Assembly (NCBI GenBank): GCA_030765065.1
Contig: CM060979.1
Coordinates: 108,488,350-108,552,349 of the forward strand
DNA: 64,000 nt
From: Deroplatys truncata
Taxonomy: Eukaryota > Arthropoda > Insecta > Mantodea > Mantidae
Direction: 5' to 3'
In this document: piece by piece, positions 23,581 through 35,007 of the stretch
Layout: each line of letters opens with the position of its first letter
Position numbering within the stretch: the first letter of the stretch is position 1
Program-made: the position numbers and the translations under genes
Notes under the pieces: generated by a model
Database searches by the model: none
Seen by the model: the letters and a program-made list of their open reading frames with translations, nothing else
Told to the model about the DNA's origin: nothing

Positions 23581-24341
23581 CCGAGTGATCGGCTGGTTAA
23601 GGGTTCGGCTGTGTCTGAATGCACTGCTTCGTACAGCGTCAGAGTTTAGTCTTGAATGCACTTCAAACAGCATTTTATCTGCACTATAAGTAATTCAATT
23701 ACTTAGTAGCTTAAGGATGTATCTATTTTTCGGTAAGTTTTGGAAAACAAGACTAAATATTTTCCAGCTATATTAAAAGTGCATCTCCAGTACGAAATAA
23801 TTTACACAAAAACACTTTTACTTGGCTCCATTTTGTGTTAAATTATTGAAGTACTAAAGAGTTACTATCGTCAATTGACAAAATTCTTTGAAATATTCAC
23901 ATCTAAAAGAATTCCACGTCAATTTTATTGGAAATTTATATGTAGATATACAAATAAATATAAAAACAGTAGCAAGCTAGCACTTTTTAATCTTAATACC
24001 GACAATGTTACTAGAAAATGGCAGAAATCATTACATATAATTATTTTGTAAATAGAACACCACTCAACATGGACTCTTCGTGATGACCGGCTAATGGACA
24101 GAATTTCTGAACGCAACATTTCGTACACTCGTCAGAATGTTTACAACAGAAAATAGTGACACAAGTTTATAATTATACACACACCATCCCCAGCTCAACT
24201 TCAGGTTAATGCTGGAAATGACAGGACCCGGTGGTTTCGCTAAGGTACGGAGTTTGATTTTGGAGTCTTCTTCTCCTAGATGAGTGGTCGTACAGGACTG
24301 TCGAGTCTCATCTACCCGGGACAATCGGGAATATCCTCGGA
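23581..24341. other. Intergenic stretch, nothing recognised
   Basis: No assignable gene or repeat between the foldback element and the LINE. Short minus-strand frames at 23925-24378 show no motif. Confidence 0.4.
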
Positions 24342-24473
24342 ACATTTTAGAGGCGATTAAAAGTACATTCACAAACACTAAAGTTATTATAAACTCAGGT
24401 ACTACAAAATCAAAACCAATAATAACAAATCAAGGAGTAAGACAAGGGTGTAGCCTTTCACCCATTTTATTCA

Positions 24474-24480
<7 letters not shown>

Positions 24481-24511
<31 letters not shown>
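24481..24511. repeat. (TA)n microsatellite
   Basis: Thirty-one bases of alternating T and A directly after the RT motif SPILFIIC and at the left edge of the insertion in the LINE. It may represent the expanded target of that insertion. Confidence 0.9.
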
Positions 24512-24512
<1 letters not shown>

Positions 24513-24856
24513 ATCATAAATATATTGTCGTAACCTCTTTACTATTCTAGCTCAATGGGGCGTAGAGCGATATGTACCGTGGACAAATATAAAGTTCTAT
24601 TACACATTATGCGAAGTCCGACGGGGGATGTAGTTAAATGAAATTATGAAAATGTACTAAAATGCCCCTAGCAATATCATTAGTTCATGATGTGGATGAG
24701 GAAAGGGTCCATCTACTATAGAAATTCACAACAAAATTGCCCGGATGGTTAATATATTCTAGGATAAAAAGAAATTACAATACCTCCTTGCCTCCCGTTG
24801 GGGACGCCATGCTCCACGCATGGACAGTTGCACACACTACGACCTTGCTCCTAGCA

Positions 24857-25104
24857 GTAACTCAACGCGACTGTGACTGAACCACGCTAAACTTGGCGTG
24901 GGTACGCTACGTTAAAACTGGTTTTTCCATCCCCTCCACTCTTTCGCACTCTATATATATTGTGATGTATGAGCATTATTGCGTATGTGACCTGGTGGCC
25001 CAGATCGGATATTGCGAAAGAGTGGAGGGGATGGAAAAACCAGTTTTAACGTAGCGTACCCACGCCAAGTTTAGCGTGGTTCAGTCAAAGTCGCGTTGAG
25101 TTAC
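24857..25104. repeat. Near-perfect 92 bp inverted repeat (hairpin)
   Basis: 24857-24948 and 25013-25104 are reverse complements with a single mismatch (91 of 92), separated by a 64 bp loop. Arm landmarks are GTAACTCAACGCGAC and AAACTTGGCGTGGGTACG on the left and their complements on the right. It forms the right end of the insertion inside the LINE RT region and abuts ATATATATG on its right. The near identity of the arms, next to a heavily decayed LINE, suggests recent origin or gene-conversion-like copying between arms. Confidence 0.92.
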
Positions 25105-25905
25105 ATATATATGATCTTATTAAAACATGGAAGAAGGAAGTACATCCAGGAATACGGCTAAATCAAAATTCATATTTAAACATAATGTTATATGCAGATG
25201 ATGTAGTAATACTGCAGAGTAGCGAAGATAACCTACAATCCTCTATTTATAAAATGTACCAACTGGGAAACTAATATAATTTAACGATTTCCTTAAAAAA
25301 GGCCGAAGTAATAGCTCACCAAGGAAAGTACCCAATGAGAACAAAAATATGCATTGGAAATAATATCCTGGAACAAGGCATGATTTTAATTACTTGGAAT
25401 GTGACATAAGTTTCGATGTGAATAGGAATATAGATAAAAAGATAAATAAATTTCAACAAAGATGTGGAACAATAACATGAACTCTATAAAATAAAACAGG
25501 AAAGGAAACAAAGCTGAAGTTCTACAAGACTGTGGCAGTCCCGGTGATCATGTATGCCAACGAATCTTGGATAATAAAAGAAAAAGACAAAAGTAAAATT
25601 CAATCGGCGGAAATGAGATTTTTACGGAGAACTAAAGGATGCACTAGATTAGACTTAATAAGAAATGAAACAATTAGAGATGAACTGAATATTTATAAAT
25701 TATATGATAAAATTGAAGAACATAAACATTGTTTGAAAGAATACATGAACCTTATGAGTGAAGAAACAATACCAGTATTAATTAATAAATATAAACCACC
25801 AGGAAAAAGAGACATCGAACGCCCAAGAAAGACAGGAATAAAAAATAATGCGAAGACGGAACAGGTGTAATACCTAATCCTTGAAATGAAGAACAAGAAG
25901 ATACA

Positions 25906-27793
25906 AGTAAATATGGCATTATTAACCACACTATATTCTTCTTTTAAATCCGCTAACCCTAAGTTTGAAGACGTAGAAAGGAACGTGCTCATTTTGTCAA
26001 TGCTAGAGTCGCAACTTGCATGCCTTATTTTATACACTCTAAGATTAGGTATCGCAATTTATATATCCTGCTGTACACTGGCAAAGAGCTGTAGCTTTAA
26101 CACTTCAACAGAAAAGAGTTAACTCTGTGAAATATTTTCATGTTTTATGTTTTTACACACACACATATCCGGAGGTTTTATTTTTTCCATTCATTAGACA
26201 TAAAACCTGAGGGGTTACGCAGTTCGATGCGACTTTACCTTGCATAAGTAACAACAGTAGGATCTAGCGCTGCAGTTAAAGGGTTGTTTCATTTAGAGGA
26301 ATTTATTTGTAGATATAAAATAAAATATTTATAAACGCTTTATCGCCATTATACTACATATTTTCCTAAAGGATATTTTGCTGCTGAGTGAGAGGACATA
26401 TAGCAGCCGCCAAATATCTCACAATCTCAAAGATGTGCAGATATCATGTATGGCCACGTTCACTCTCATAATCTCTTTAATTATTGAGATTTCAGTTCCA
26501 TTTCCGAAAATAAGGAATCGCTGTGTTTGTTACTATTAGGCTTCCCTAGTTCTGATCCTTTTGAAAATTACCCTGATCCTTGTGGAAATGAATATAAACA
26601 TAATACGGTCGAAGACTATTAGACAGAAACAGCATAGTTTTGTTCGTATTTTCTCTTCTGTTCAGAAGAAATGTCAGTTTCGGATAGTTGAAAATGGACG
26701 ATCCTAATTATGCCATCATGCATTAACGTATATAAATACTAATTTGTTATACATTCATTATTTTTATTGACTTACATGTATGCAGCAAAACTACTCTGTC
26801 TTTAATTATTATACCTGTCTATACTGCTGTTATATTTTCAAGAACTATAGCTGCGTTATTTTATTCAATATACAGGAAAATTAACAAACAAGAATGTAAA
26901 GGTATAACGATCTGTTAACATATGTAGGTATGCAATAATACCAAAACAGATAAAATATTCTAAGATTTATGTGTCTACATAAGAGGTTCTCAGATCACAA
27001 ATAATACTTTCAAACAAAGATCCATAAGCATACTGTCATATATAGTAGTTGAAGCGTGAATAAAAAGTGGCATAAACTGATAAGAGGTGAGATTTATTAT
27101 TGTAGAAAGTATTTTAAACTGATTCTGAGAGATGAGTTATGAAATGAAACCTCAAGAGAAACAGCGTGGATAGGAAACTTCTGATATAATGGAAGCAAGG
27201 CCTTTGAGCTGAATTTAATGTGTCTGGAATTTCACAAAAGACAGACAGCTTTAGAGACTGTTGCACGGAAAGAGGATAAACAAAGATACAAAATAAACTT
27301 TGGAAATTTTGCGGGCTAGACTGTGCCTACAAGAAATACGGCAACCGAATCCAGAAACACAAATAGACGTTTATAACAAACTTCAGCAGTATATTATAGC
27401 TGCTCTAAAGTTTTTAAATTAGTATGAATATTGTGCGTTGGTGTTGACTTTAGCTTTTTAAATATAAGGTTAACATAAACTGATAATAAAGACTGGTGAT
27501 TTTAATCTGCATTAGATTAAAAAAAACATTGAACTTGTGAGGATCTATTCACGGATCCTGATGTAAATCACACTTTAAGAAACATCTGCAGAATATAAAA
27601 CAATAGCTTTAGGGAATATTAGCATAGGATAATTTTCAGTTTGGAGTTTGAAACCATCCCACTGTCATCCAAACGAACAACTCCCATTTCTAACATTAGA
27701 ATTTACAATTCCGTTCTTAATAGCCCGTGGTGCTTTCCAAACAATGTCATGATTTATTTCTGTATCAGATGGCATATTCTAGAATAGCGTATT
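25906..27793. other. AT-rich intergenic stretch, nothing recognised
   Basis: No assignable frame, SINE head or inverted repeat. Confidence 0.4.
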
Positions 27794-27797
27794 AATT

Positions 27798-28259
27798 TGA
27801 GGCAGTATTTTTAACACGAATAATGAAAATTTTGTGACAGTTTAAAATTAGCCAATGAACAGCCAGAAAAAGTATTAATTAAATGCAGGTATTCTATTGG
27901 GCTAGGATTAGCCAATCAGTCTCTTGGAACACAAAAGTTACGGGTTTGGACGGTTGAAATATGTTCAGTTGCTGGCAGACCTTGATAGTTACCGGATGGA
28001 AGATGTGTTCTGTAAAGAAATATTACGTATTCGTGTGTAACGAAAATTAAGTATTCGTGATAACAAAGCCTAACTACAAAAATACATCTTCAAAAATCGG
28101 CTTCTCATACGTAGCAGCATATTACGTAACAAACAATCTACTTCAAATGAACGCCCAAAGCATGGTGCTAAATTACGCAAACAACAACTTCAAAGTTGGC
28201 TTCCCAAACGTGAGGCTAAATAAATAAATAAACTAAACTCCAAGAGCATACCTACTTCA
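27798..28259 (+). mobile_element. Solo LTR, family A, short copy (A3)
   Basis: Begins TGAGGCAGTATTTTTAACAC and ends CCTACTTCA, with the exact duplication AATT at 27794-27797 and 28260-28263. At about 460 bp it is much shorter than siblings of about 1 kb. It keeps both termini and the primer-binding-site-like units near 28105-28220. An old, non-coding fossil. Confidence 0.85.
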
Positions 28260-28267
28260 AATTCTTA

Positions 28268-28520
28268 TATCAATCAATCGAGATGGCTCAACGGCAGGTG
28301 TGAGGCTCGTATTCAGGAGATTCCGAGTTCGATTTCCGTTGGGCCGGCCACTCTGACCATGTATTTTTTCGTGGTTTAACTGGGTCGGTAGGCGAATGCT
28401 GAGGTGGTTCCCTTTCTACAGCGACTTTCTATTCCTATCATTCCCTGTACCCATCGTCATCCTCGTAGTCTAGGGGTACATTGTTGACCTCTAGTTCCTG
28501 AGGTCGTGGGTTCAAACTGA
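28268..28520 (+). mobile_element. SINE chimera: SINE-1 5' part joined to SINE-2 head
   Basis: 28280-28450 has the SINE-1 head and middle (GAGATGGCTCAACGGC, B-box GAGTTCGATTTCC, GGGTCGGTAGGCGAATGC). At about 28453 it switches to a SINE-2-type head: ATCGTCATCCTCGTAGTC, then B-box GTGGGTTCAAACTG. The SINE-1 tail and SINE-2 body are missing. Either a SINE-2 fragment landed here or template switching joined them. Confidence 0.65.
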
Positions 28521-29317
28521 TTGAGTAACCTAACAATAGTTAAATTAAACTTTCCAATTCGGATTTTTCATCATTTTTGTCCAGCAAATGTTTCCATCTA
28601 TAAAGTGGTTGTTGCCTGCACCGCTGACGTAAATAAGGCTACATTATGGTTCTGTCCCTCTCCGAATGAGTCACCTGAGCCCTCTTGCATTAAACAATAA
28701 TGTTAAAGACATTCCTATGTAAGAAAAAAGAGCAGATCGGCTATTGTTTACTATAGCTTTTCCTTTGTATTTGTAACCAATGGTCAAGTAGTACGCACAA
28801 CATCCTGAACAAACATAATTATAGTGATTAGATAAGATTGTGATTAGAGTATTAAATGTCTTGAAAACTTAATTTTATCCTAAGCCCGTCATGGGTAGAC
28901 AATTTAGCACCTATAGTGGGACTATATACCAAGGAAACTGAAAATATATACAAATCAGTTAACAGAAGAAATGGATATAATACCCAGTTTTTACCTGAAA
29001 ATCAGCTTTATCAAAGTTCCTATTAATGTGGGAATCCAAGCTGTGGCGCAGTAAATGTGTAAAATCCTGTACGTTTTCCACTGCGGATATAATTTAAGAA
29101 GGTTATTTCCATTACGACTAATTGTATCGTTTATTAAAACTAATAACCGTTGTTTAACTGAAGCACAAGTTTATGTTGTTTCAGGGGAGTTTCTCGATTG
29201 TTAGTGATTTTAAATGCTATTATTTTAAACCTAAAGTGAATGGCTAAGTGCGGAAGTAGCGTAGCTCTACCTAGGATTTCTTCCACTATCATGTTTTCAA
29301 AATTTAAGTCGAGTGGA
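28521..29317. other. Intergenic stretch, nothing recognised
   Basis: No assignable gene or repeat. Confidence 0.4.
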
Positions 29318-29640
29318 TAAAGGTAAAGGTACGTATCACGGAGGGGTTCCCGGAACCGGGGCAGAGCACCGCATGCAGGCCAGTCGATCCATTGTGCTTC
29401 CAACGTGACCCCTGAGAGGGAGAAACCGGAATGGGCAAGCACGGATGGAGTCCCTAACATTTTCAGATAGAACGTATCCGACGCATCTGCGTGTCTCTGT
29501 GGTCTGCCTGCGGCCTTAGCCTCCTGTGGTTCCTTCAGTTTATCCCTTCCACCTGATAGTGTAGCTGCAATGGACCTCTTGTAGGTCCCAGTGAACAAGG
29601 TGTCCCCCTCTGTTGTATAACCTGTACCTATACTACCAAA
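29318..29640 (+). mobile_element. Repeat D head joined to SINE-1 tail
   Basis: 29320-29400 matches repeat D (also at 2382-2463 in inverse orientation): AAAGGTACGTATCACGGAGG and GGGGCAGAGCACCG. From about 29480 it is SINE-1 3' sequence: GCGTGTCTCTGTGGTCTGCC, CCTCCTGTGGTTCCTTCAG, GTGTCCCCCTCTGTTG, CCTGTACCTATAC. The 152-codon minus-strand frame across it is a shadow. D plus tail may be a distinct SINE subfamily with an alternative head. Confidence 0.62.
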
Positions 29641-30799
29641 ATCACGTACCTCATTCTGTGAAAGTAATAATTAGGCTTTATTACTCATTACTTACTTAAC
29701 ACGGTACTGAAGATTATGTTTGGTATGTTGCTGAAGTTACTTTAAGAGGTAATTAATTAATCTTAAACTCTCTTGTTGCTTTGGCTTCTTCATTTGAGAA
29801 GAGTGTTATCATTGCAATCGTGTATAGTAGTTTGTTTCTATGATCTATGAATGACCTGAGACATTATAGCGTGAGCAGTAAAAAGCATTGAATCGATAGA
29901 GATGAACCTACCATAACAGTTTATAGCAGGGAAGGAAACCACGAACTTTGGAGTGATATTGCTCCTGGAAAGCCTTGCGGAAAGGAGAGCACGGCGAGCC
30001 TTTTCCGCAGAGAAGTGTGCATCTTTACTGCACCACATTTGTAGGGTACTGTACTAGATTTAGAAATGTCGAGCGCCAGTTTCTTGCTATGGGGCATTTC
30101 GTAAAGCGAAACACCTATTCGACATAGTTCTCTACTCGACGGTGATGCGTAGCGACCAATTGCTCCACACTTTGTACAAGAAGAGAAAGGGTTTACTTGG
30201 GCGGTAAAGATACCGAGTGCATTTCATGTCAGGAAGGTGTGCGGAAACATACACCAAAAGTTTGTATGTTTGTTGGCATATTAGAAAACTATAGTTTGGA
30301 ACAATAAATAATTTACAACCGGAAATATTGAATGCAATGAAACAAGGATGTGTAGCTGCAAATGTTTGACAGTAACTGTACCCAAGATTAGTCTACTAGA
30401 ACGGTGGTCTCATCCGCAAGTGACCAATCACAGCGCTGGAGTCCGTGACGTAATCCCGTTTCCTATGCCAGAAGCGTAGCGACTGAATACTGGAAGTAAT
30501 TTATACCCCAGAAACCTTTTTGCAAGGGAATATATAGATATATGTAATAAAATCCGATTTGAAATACATTCTTGATTTATTGTAACTAACTGATTGACCT
30601 AAATATAAATTCATTCATATGCACTGCATCCAGTAATTAGGCATTAAATCATATATTTATAATTAAAATATCAGTTAGCCTCTTACAGCATTAAAGGATT
30701 CATTAGGCAGACAATTTCAATTCTCATCATTTTATAATTGCTTAATATCTGTTAGATATCTTTCTGTTTTCTCCAACAACACCACATTTTGCATGTTCA
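29641..30799. other. Intergenic stretch, nothing recognised
   Basis: No family assigned. 30390-30480 is locally less AT-rich without visible motifs. Confidence 0.4.
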
Positions 30800-32095
30800 T
30801 AAAACTTATCCTAGCAAATATCCTCAATTTTAGGAATGCTGTTACTAAATCTTTGGGAATTTCAGGAAGATCCTTTTCTTAAACTTTTTTTATCGTTTTC
30901 TTATGCTGTTCTCTTCACAGTTCTTCTTCACCTCAGAGATTAGACATTTCTGCCTGTTCCGGCTTCGCTTTCGAAATGTTTTCTTCATTAAACTTCACAA
31001 ATGTGTTTTTTCCATCATTCTTCAGAAGACTTTGATAAACCTCCGTAACACAAATGATGCAACCATAAAGGCATAAAAATCGGCGTTTATCTGTCGATAT
31101 ATGCACTTGCCAATACTATGATACTTATCACCAGGCATAGGAATTTCTAAGCATTAAAGCCAGTGGGGAAGGAAATAAAGTTGAACTATTACTAGACCAT
31201 AGGTAGTAATATGGCAGGTAACCAATCACTCTCCATCCCTCGTACAGCCTTATTGCGTTTGCAGACAGCACTCGAACCGGTTTTATCTGCTTATTGGTGA
31301 AACGTGGCTGCACTTGCCCGCGTTCTTTCTAGTGATAATGGTTTGAGTGTTGATAACTTGAAGCCAATTGCTTAGGAACTTCTGTGGCTTCTTATCACGA
31401 AAACTTTTTGCTATGAAACCTGCAACATATGCTAATCCATCCTCTTCAATCGCATTATCTTGCTGAACTGTATCACCGAAAAAAGGGTGCTACAATGTCC
31501 AGTGTACTGTCTTCTTTACTTCTGCATCTTCCTGCTCAGCTGCAGGTACATTTATATGTAAACTTCGTGCCCTTTATTACATTCTTGTTACAAGATACTC
31601 ATCAGGGTTCTTGTCAACAGTAGTTGTATGATTCTGAACAATGCTGGATTCCTTCTAAGGTAGTCATTCTTATTCTATAGATGGAATTAAGAGATGAGGG
31701 GTCATGTCTTCGTGCGTGAATTTGTGAAAAATGTTTTTCAATAAATCCTGATTTAGGCGGTGTTTCAACAAGTAGGCAACAGTATCATAAAACAGCATTA
31801 GTAATATACATGAGATGATACCTTTCTAAAATAGAAGAAACGTGTTCTTGGAAGTTGAGGCGGTCATGTCGTATGATGGGGCTCCGATTATTTTGAGTAA
31901 AAAAGGGCGATAAAACATCTAGCACAGTAACGAGTTATTTTGACTTGCTTGAAAGGCGGGATGCGGCAGAGGGACGTAGTTTGTTTTCATCAGGACCCAT
32001 TCTTGGGATGGGCTGAGTAGTCAATGAACACTTCTTCCCAAAGGAAGTGCTTGTCGTTTCCGCGAGCTAACCAAAGGTGTCGAGTGTTACCGAAT
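30800..32095 (-). pseudogene. P-element-like (THAP9-like) transposase remnant
   Basis: On the minus strand about 31465-31380 encodes NAIEEDGLAYVAGFIAKSF, resembling the 'YVAGYVA' segment near the C-terminus of P-element and THAP9 transposases. Upstream, about 31735-31666, another frame reads FSQIHARRHDPSSLNSIYRI, resembling the preceding conserved 'IR...DHP..L.FKYRLR' block. More distal sequence (about 30930-31060) is open (TEVYQSLLKNDGKNTFVKFN) but unplaced. Several stops and frame changes separate the blocks. It is a decayed plain DNA transposon; limits are approximate. Confidence 0.42.
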
Positions 32096-33989
32096 CTGGT
32101 AGCTAGCATTACTGTTCAAAACTAGGACAGCTAATCTACATGTTACAGGAAAAAGGTGATTTGGTTTGCCGGTTAATATTTTGTTGTGTAATTTGTTGTA
32201 GTTCTGAACATAGAACAGGATAACATCCGTTACAATGAGATAATGCATCGCCTGTATGGTATGATGCATTCCGAGGTACATGAATAGATTTTTTATTATA
32301 ACGGAAGTTAAATTCTTATTAAATGGTAGCCAGTTAGCAGATGAGCATTTATTCGGTTGTATGGCACACATAGAAGAGAACGGAGGCTTGAGGTCAGTCT
32401 CTAATCTGCATGGTATAATACCGTTTCTTCTAATCAGTGTTTCAGAACTTCGATTCCTGCCGTCAATTAGCACTTTATACAGTTGTAAATTGGAATATCA
32501 TTTTGGTGTGCTAACTCTCTCAGATAACAGTCAACTCTCACAAACTTCACACCAGATCTAAAGTGTACAGATAACGCAACAGCCGTATTTCCGCGTAATG
32601 TCTTTCAAACTCATTCAGCCTAAACTTAATATTTCGTCTGTATTTGTCACAACTATTACATTTATCTTGCAGCAAATGGTAAACGGAGTTCTTGCTCTCT
32701 TTGTGTTGTTTCACAGTCGCTAACAAGGGCATTAACAATTTTACTCGTACCGCTTTCTCATTTTGTTAATGCATCCATTTATCTCTAGTGAGCACGTTCT
32801 TTAATTTTTATGTAATCACTCCATAAGTGAGGTAACATCGTTAAACTCAAATGAACTAGAAATGTTATACACACCACGTTGCTTTTGTGGTTGGAATGGG
32901 TGAGAGAAGTCCATTAAATATATTAAATATTTACATAGACATGTGTCGAGCTTAAAAACAAGTGCGCGCTCTAAAGCGTGGTTTCAGCCGGACATAAATG
33001 TCATGCAATTTGGCAGCCAATTTCAGAATGTCACCTGCAGATCGAAATCTCTCAAAAAACTTGTTGTGGTTAACATTACCGTACCATGCGAACAGTGAAT
33101 GAAAGATATCGAGCAACAAATCTAGTATGGCAATTAAACAACATTTCCATAATAACTGTAATTAATTAAATTGCAACTATCACTATCTCTCTCTTCTTTG
33201 ATTATGCACATGAATACGAATACACCAGATATATCAGTATATCAGTACAAATCCCCATCCAACTGTTCTCTCTCTCTCTCTGTATATATACAATATTATA
33301 TATACACATACATATGTGTGTGTGTGTGTTGATTGTAAACGAAGGTTGTAAAGCATAATGACCAACTATGTAGAGTTTAAAATTACATGTATGTATGAGA
33401 TGCAGAAAAATCACAAATGGCTTTTATGAGTAAAATATATTAACTTTATCTCAAAATCCCTTCTAATGATTAATCGATTTTCATGAAAAATTTCTAAGCT
33501 CCTCTGAGAGTATGCCTTGAACAAAAGAGGAAGACTGTTCAGGCAATAATTATCACCTTGAAACCTCCCAGTGAGTTCCAGTATGTCACTTCTCAGACTT
33601 TCAGTCTCGGTAACATAATATATTCATGAGTTGAAGATCTTCATCCACAATGATGCAAATTGAGTGCATCTGGACTTCAGCTTCTGCATTTACGGGTCTT
33701 CTAGAATGCGGAGAATCTTCATGGTCCTTATGGTCCTTGAAAAATTTATACCACTCGACATTTATCTCATACAGCGTGCTGTTCCTTACCTGATTGGTTG
33801 ATTTTTGATGAGCATAGGGCTGGAACGTTAGTGTTTTAATGTTTAGAAGCTCTGAGAATATTTGAGCTACTCCTGTTGCAATTTGTTTAATATCAGATAA
33901 GAGATAAGAACAGGATGCATTTTTATGCAACAACACTAGGGAGTGTGGGTAATATTTGATCACCTGCGATGCCAACCAAACTAGTGCAA
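32096..33989. other. Intergenic stretch with microsatellites
   Basis: 33263-33330 holds short (TC)n, (TA)n and (TG)n tracts. Frames of 60-136 codons on both strands (32087-32473, 33601-34011 minus) show no motif I can recognise. Confidence 0.35.
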
Positions 33990-34112
33990 ACACATACACA
34001 TGCATACACACGCAGATATTTCTATAAAATAAAATGTTTATTTTTGGGTTTCCGTTGATCTATAAACATATGTGTTTTTTGGTGAAATCTAGATACTAAA
34101 TTTTTGATAATA
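33990..34112 (+). repeat. Probable fragment of repeat C 3' region
   Basis: A CA-rich tract (ACACATACACATGCATACAC) is followed by TTTTGGTGAAATCTAGATAC and TAAATTTTTGAT, the same order as in complete C copies before the terminal palindrome. The palindrome itself is not evident. Confidence 0.45.
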
Positions 34113-35001
34113 GTAATCCGTACTAAATATCTGCTGTTAAACAATGGGTTCATCGAATTTTCTATTTTGAACACAGGCGCCAGACCCCGTTAAAACACAA
34201 TTCGCGATGTTGTTTCCTCTCTGGCAGGCAAACTGATTTCTGTCTGCATTTTATTGCTGTTGGAAGGCAAAATATATATCGCACATTGCAGGGACTTCAC
34301 GAATCTATTTTCCTCATTGCTACTCTATAACAACAATTCCTGGAATTCGCGCTTGTCTAAATATAAACACTGGAAATTACACTGCATCCATAATGTGAAT
34401 AACTTCCATATTCATCATAAAAAGCATTTGTGAATTCAGTTTGTTCACAGCGAATCGTATAAAAAGGGATTTTGATACAATACGTGAATGTTTAATTCCC
34501 GTATTTCAGTAAACCTCAGATGCTAAGGGAAGAGGCTCTTTGATAAGGAACGGGTTTGACGCCAGAAATTTTCGGATTCCTGGAATTTTAAAGAATACGG
34601 AACAAAGCAATTGAGCATAAAAGTGCTTTATAACGAAAGAATAAATTTCACATTACAAAACACTACGCTTATACAAGATTATATGCTTCCCACTGGCGCT
34701 CAAATGCTGAGATATAGCATTTGCTGACTACCAGAATCAAATATAAGGCACCAGAAACAGAAACGAGGACACCTTGACTCGCAACTGTTGGTGATCCTAT
34801 TTGCATCAAATGTTTGTTTCATTCTGCAGTTTGCAAGCACCCAGCAAAAATACCCGTTGCGTCCAGCTTACATGGGTTACCCCCCTTGATTATACTATAG
34901 CTACCCTAGCACTGTTGTGGCACCTGGAATATTTTAACACTAAATGCTCCACATTATGACTTTTCGCTTTAAGCGAAATGTCACATTAAGGTAGTACTCA
35001 T
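34113..35001. other. Intergenic stretch, nothing recognised
   Basis: No gene or repeat assignment. Confidence 0.4.
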
Positions 35002-35007
35002 TGAAAT

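Larger units (their letters stand above)
24343..25905 (+). mobile_element. Decayed LINE: reverse transcriptase C-terminal half
   Basis: The frame from about 24343 reads LEAIKSTFTNTKVIINSGTT and then GVRQGCSLSPILFIIC, the RT motif that precedes the catalytic box. After a 592 bp insertion (24513-25104) the reading continues as IYDLIKTWKKEVHPG and then NIMLYADDVVILQ, with the catalytic YADD near 25195. Frameshifts and a stop near 25275 follow. 25532-25870 encodes ESWIIKEKDKSKIQSAEMRF and LRRTKGCTRLD, a post-RT domain shared with the fragment at 10729-11150, and ends KRDIERPRKTG. The element is 5'-truncated and inactive. It is a non-LTR element whose clade I cannot fix by eye. Confidence 0.82.

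Noticed and set aside
29140-29598. 152-codon minus-strand frame
   Set aside because: It runs antisense through the repeat D / SINE-1 tail and into unrelated AT-rich DNA, with no family motif.
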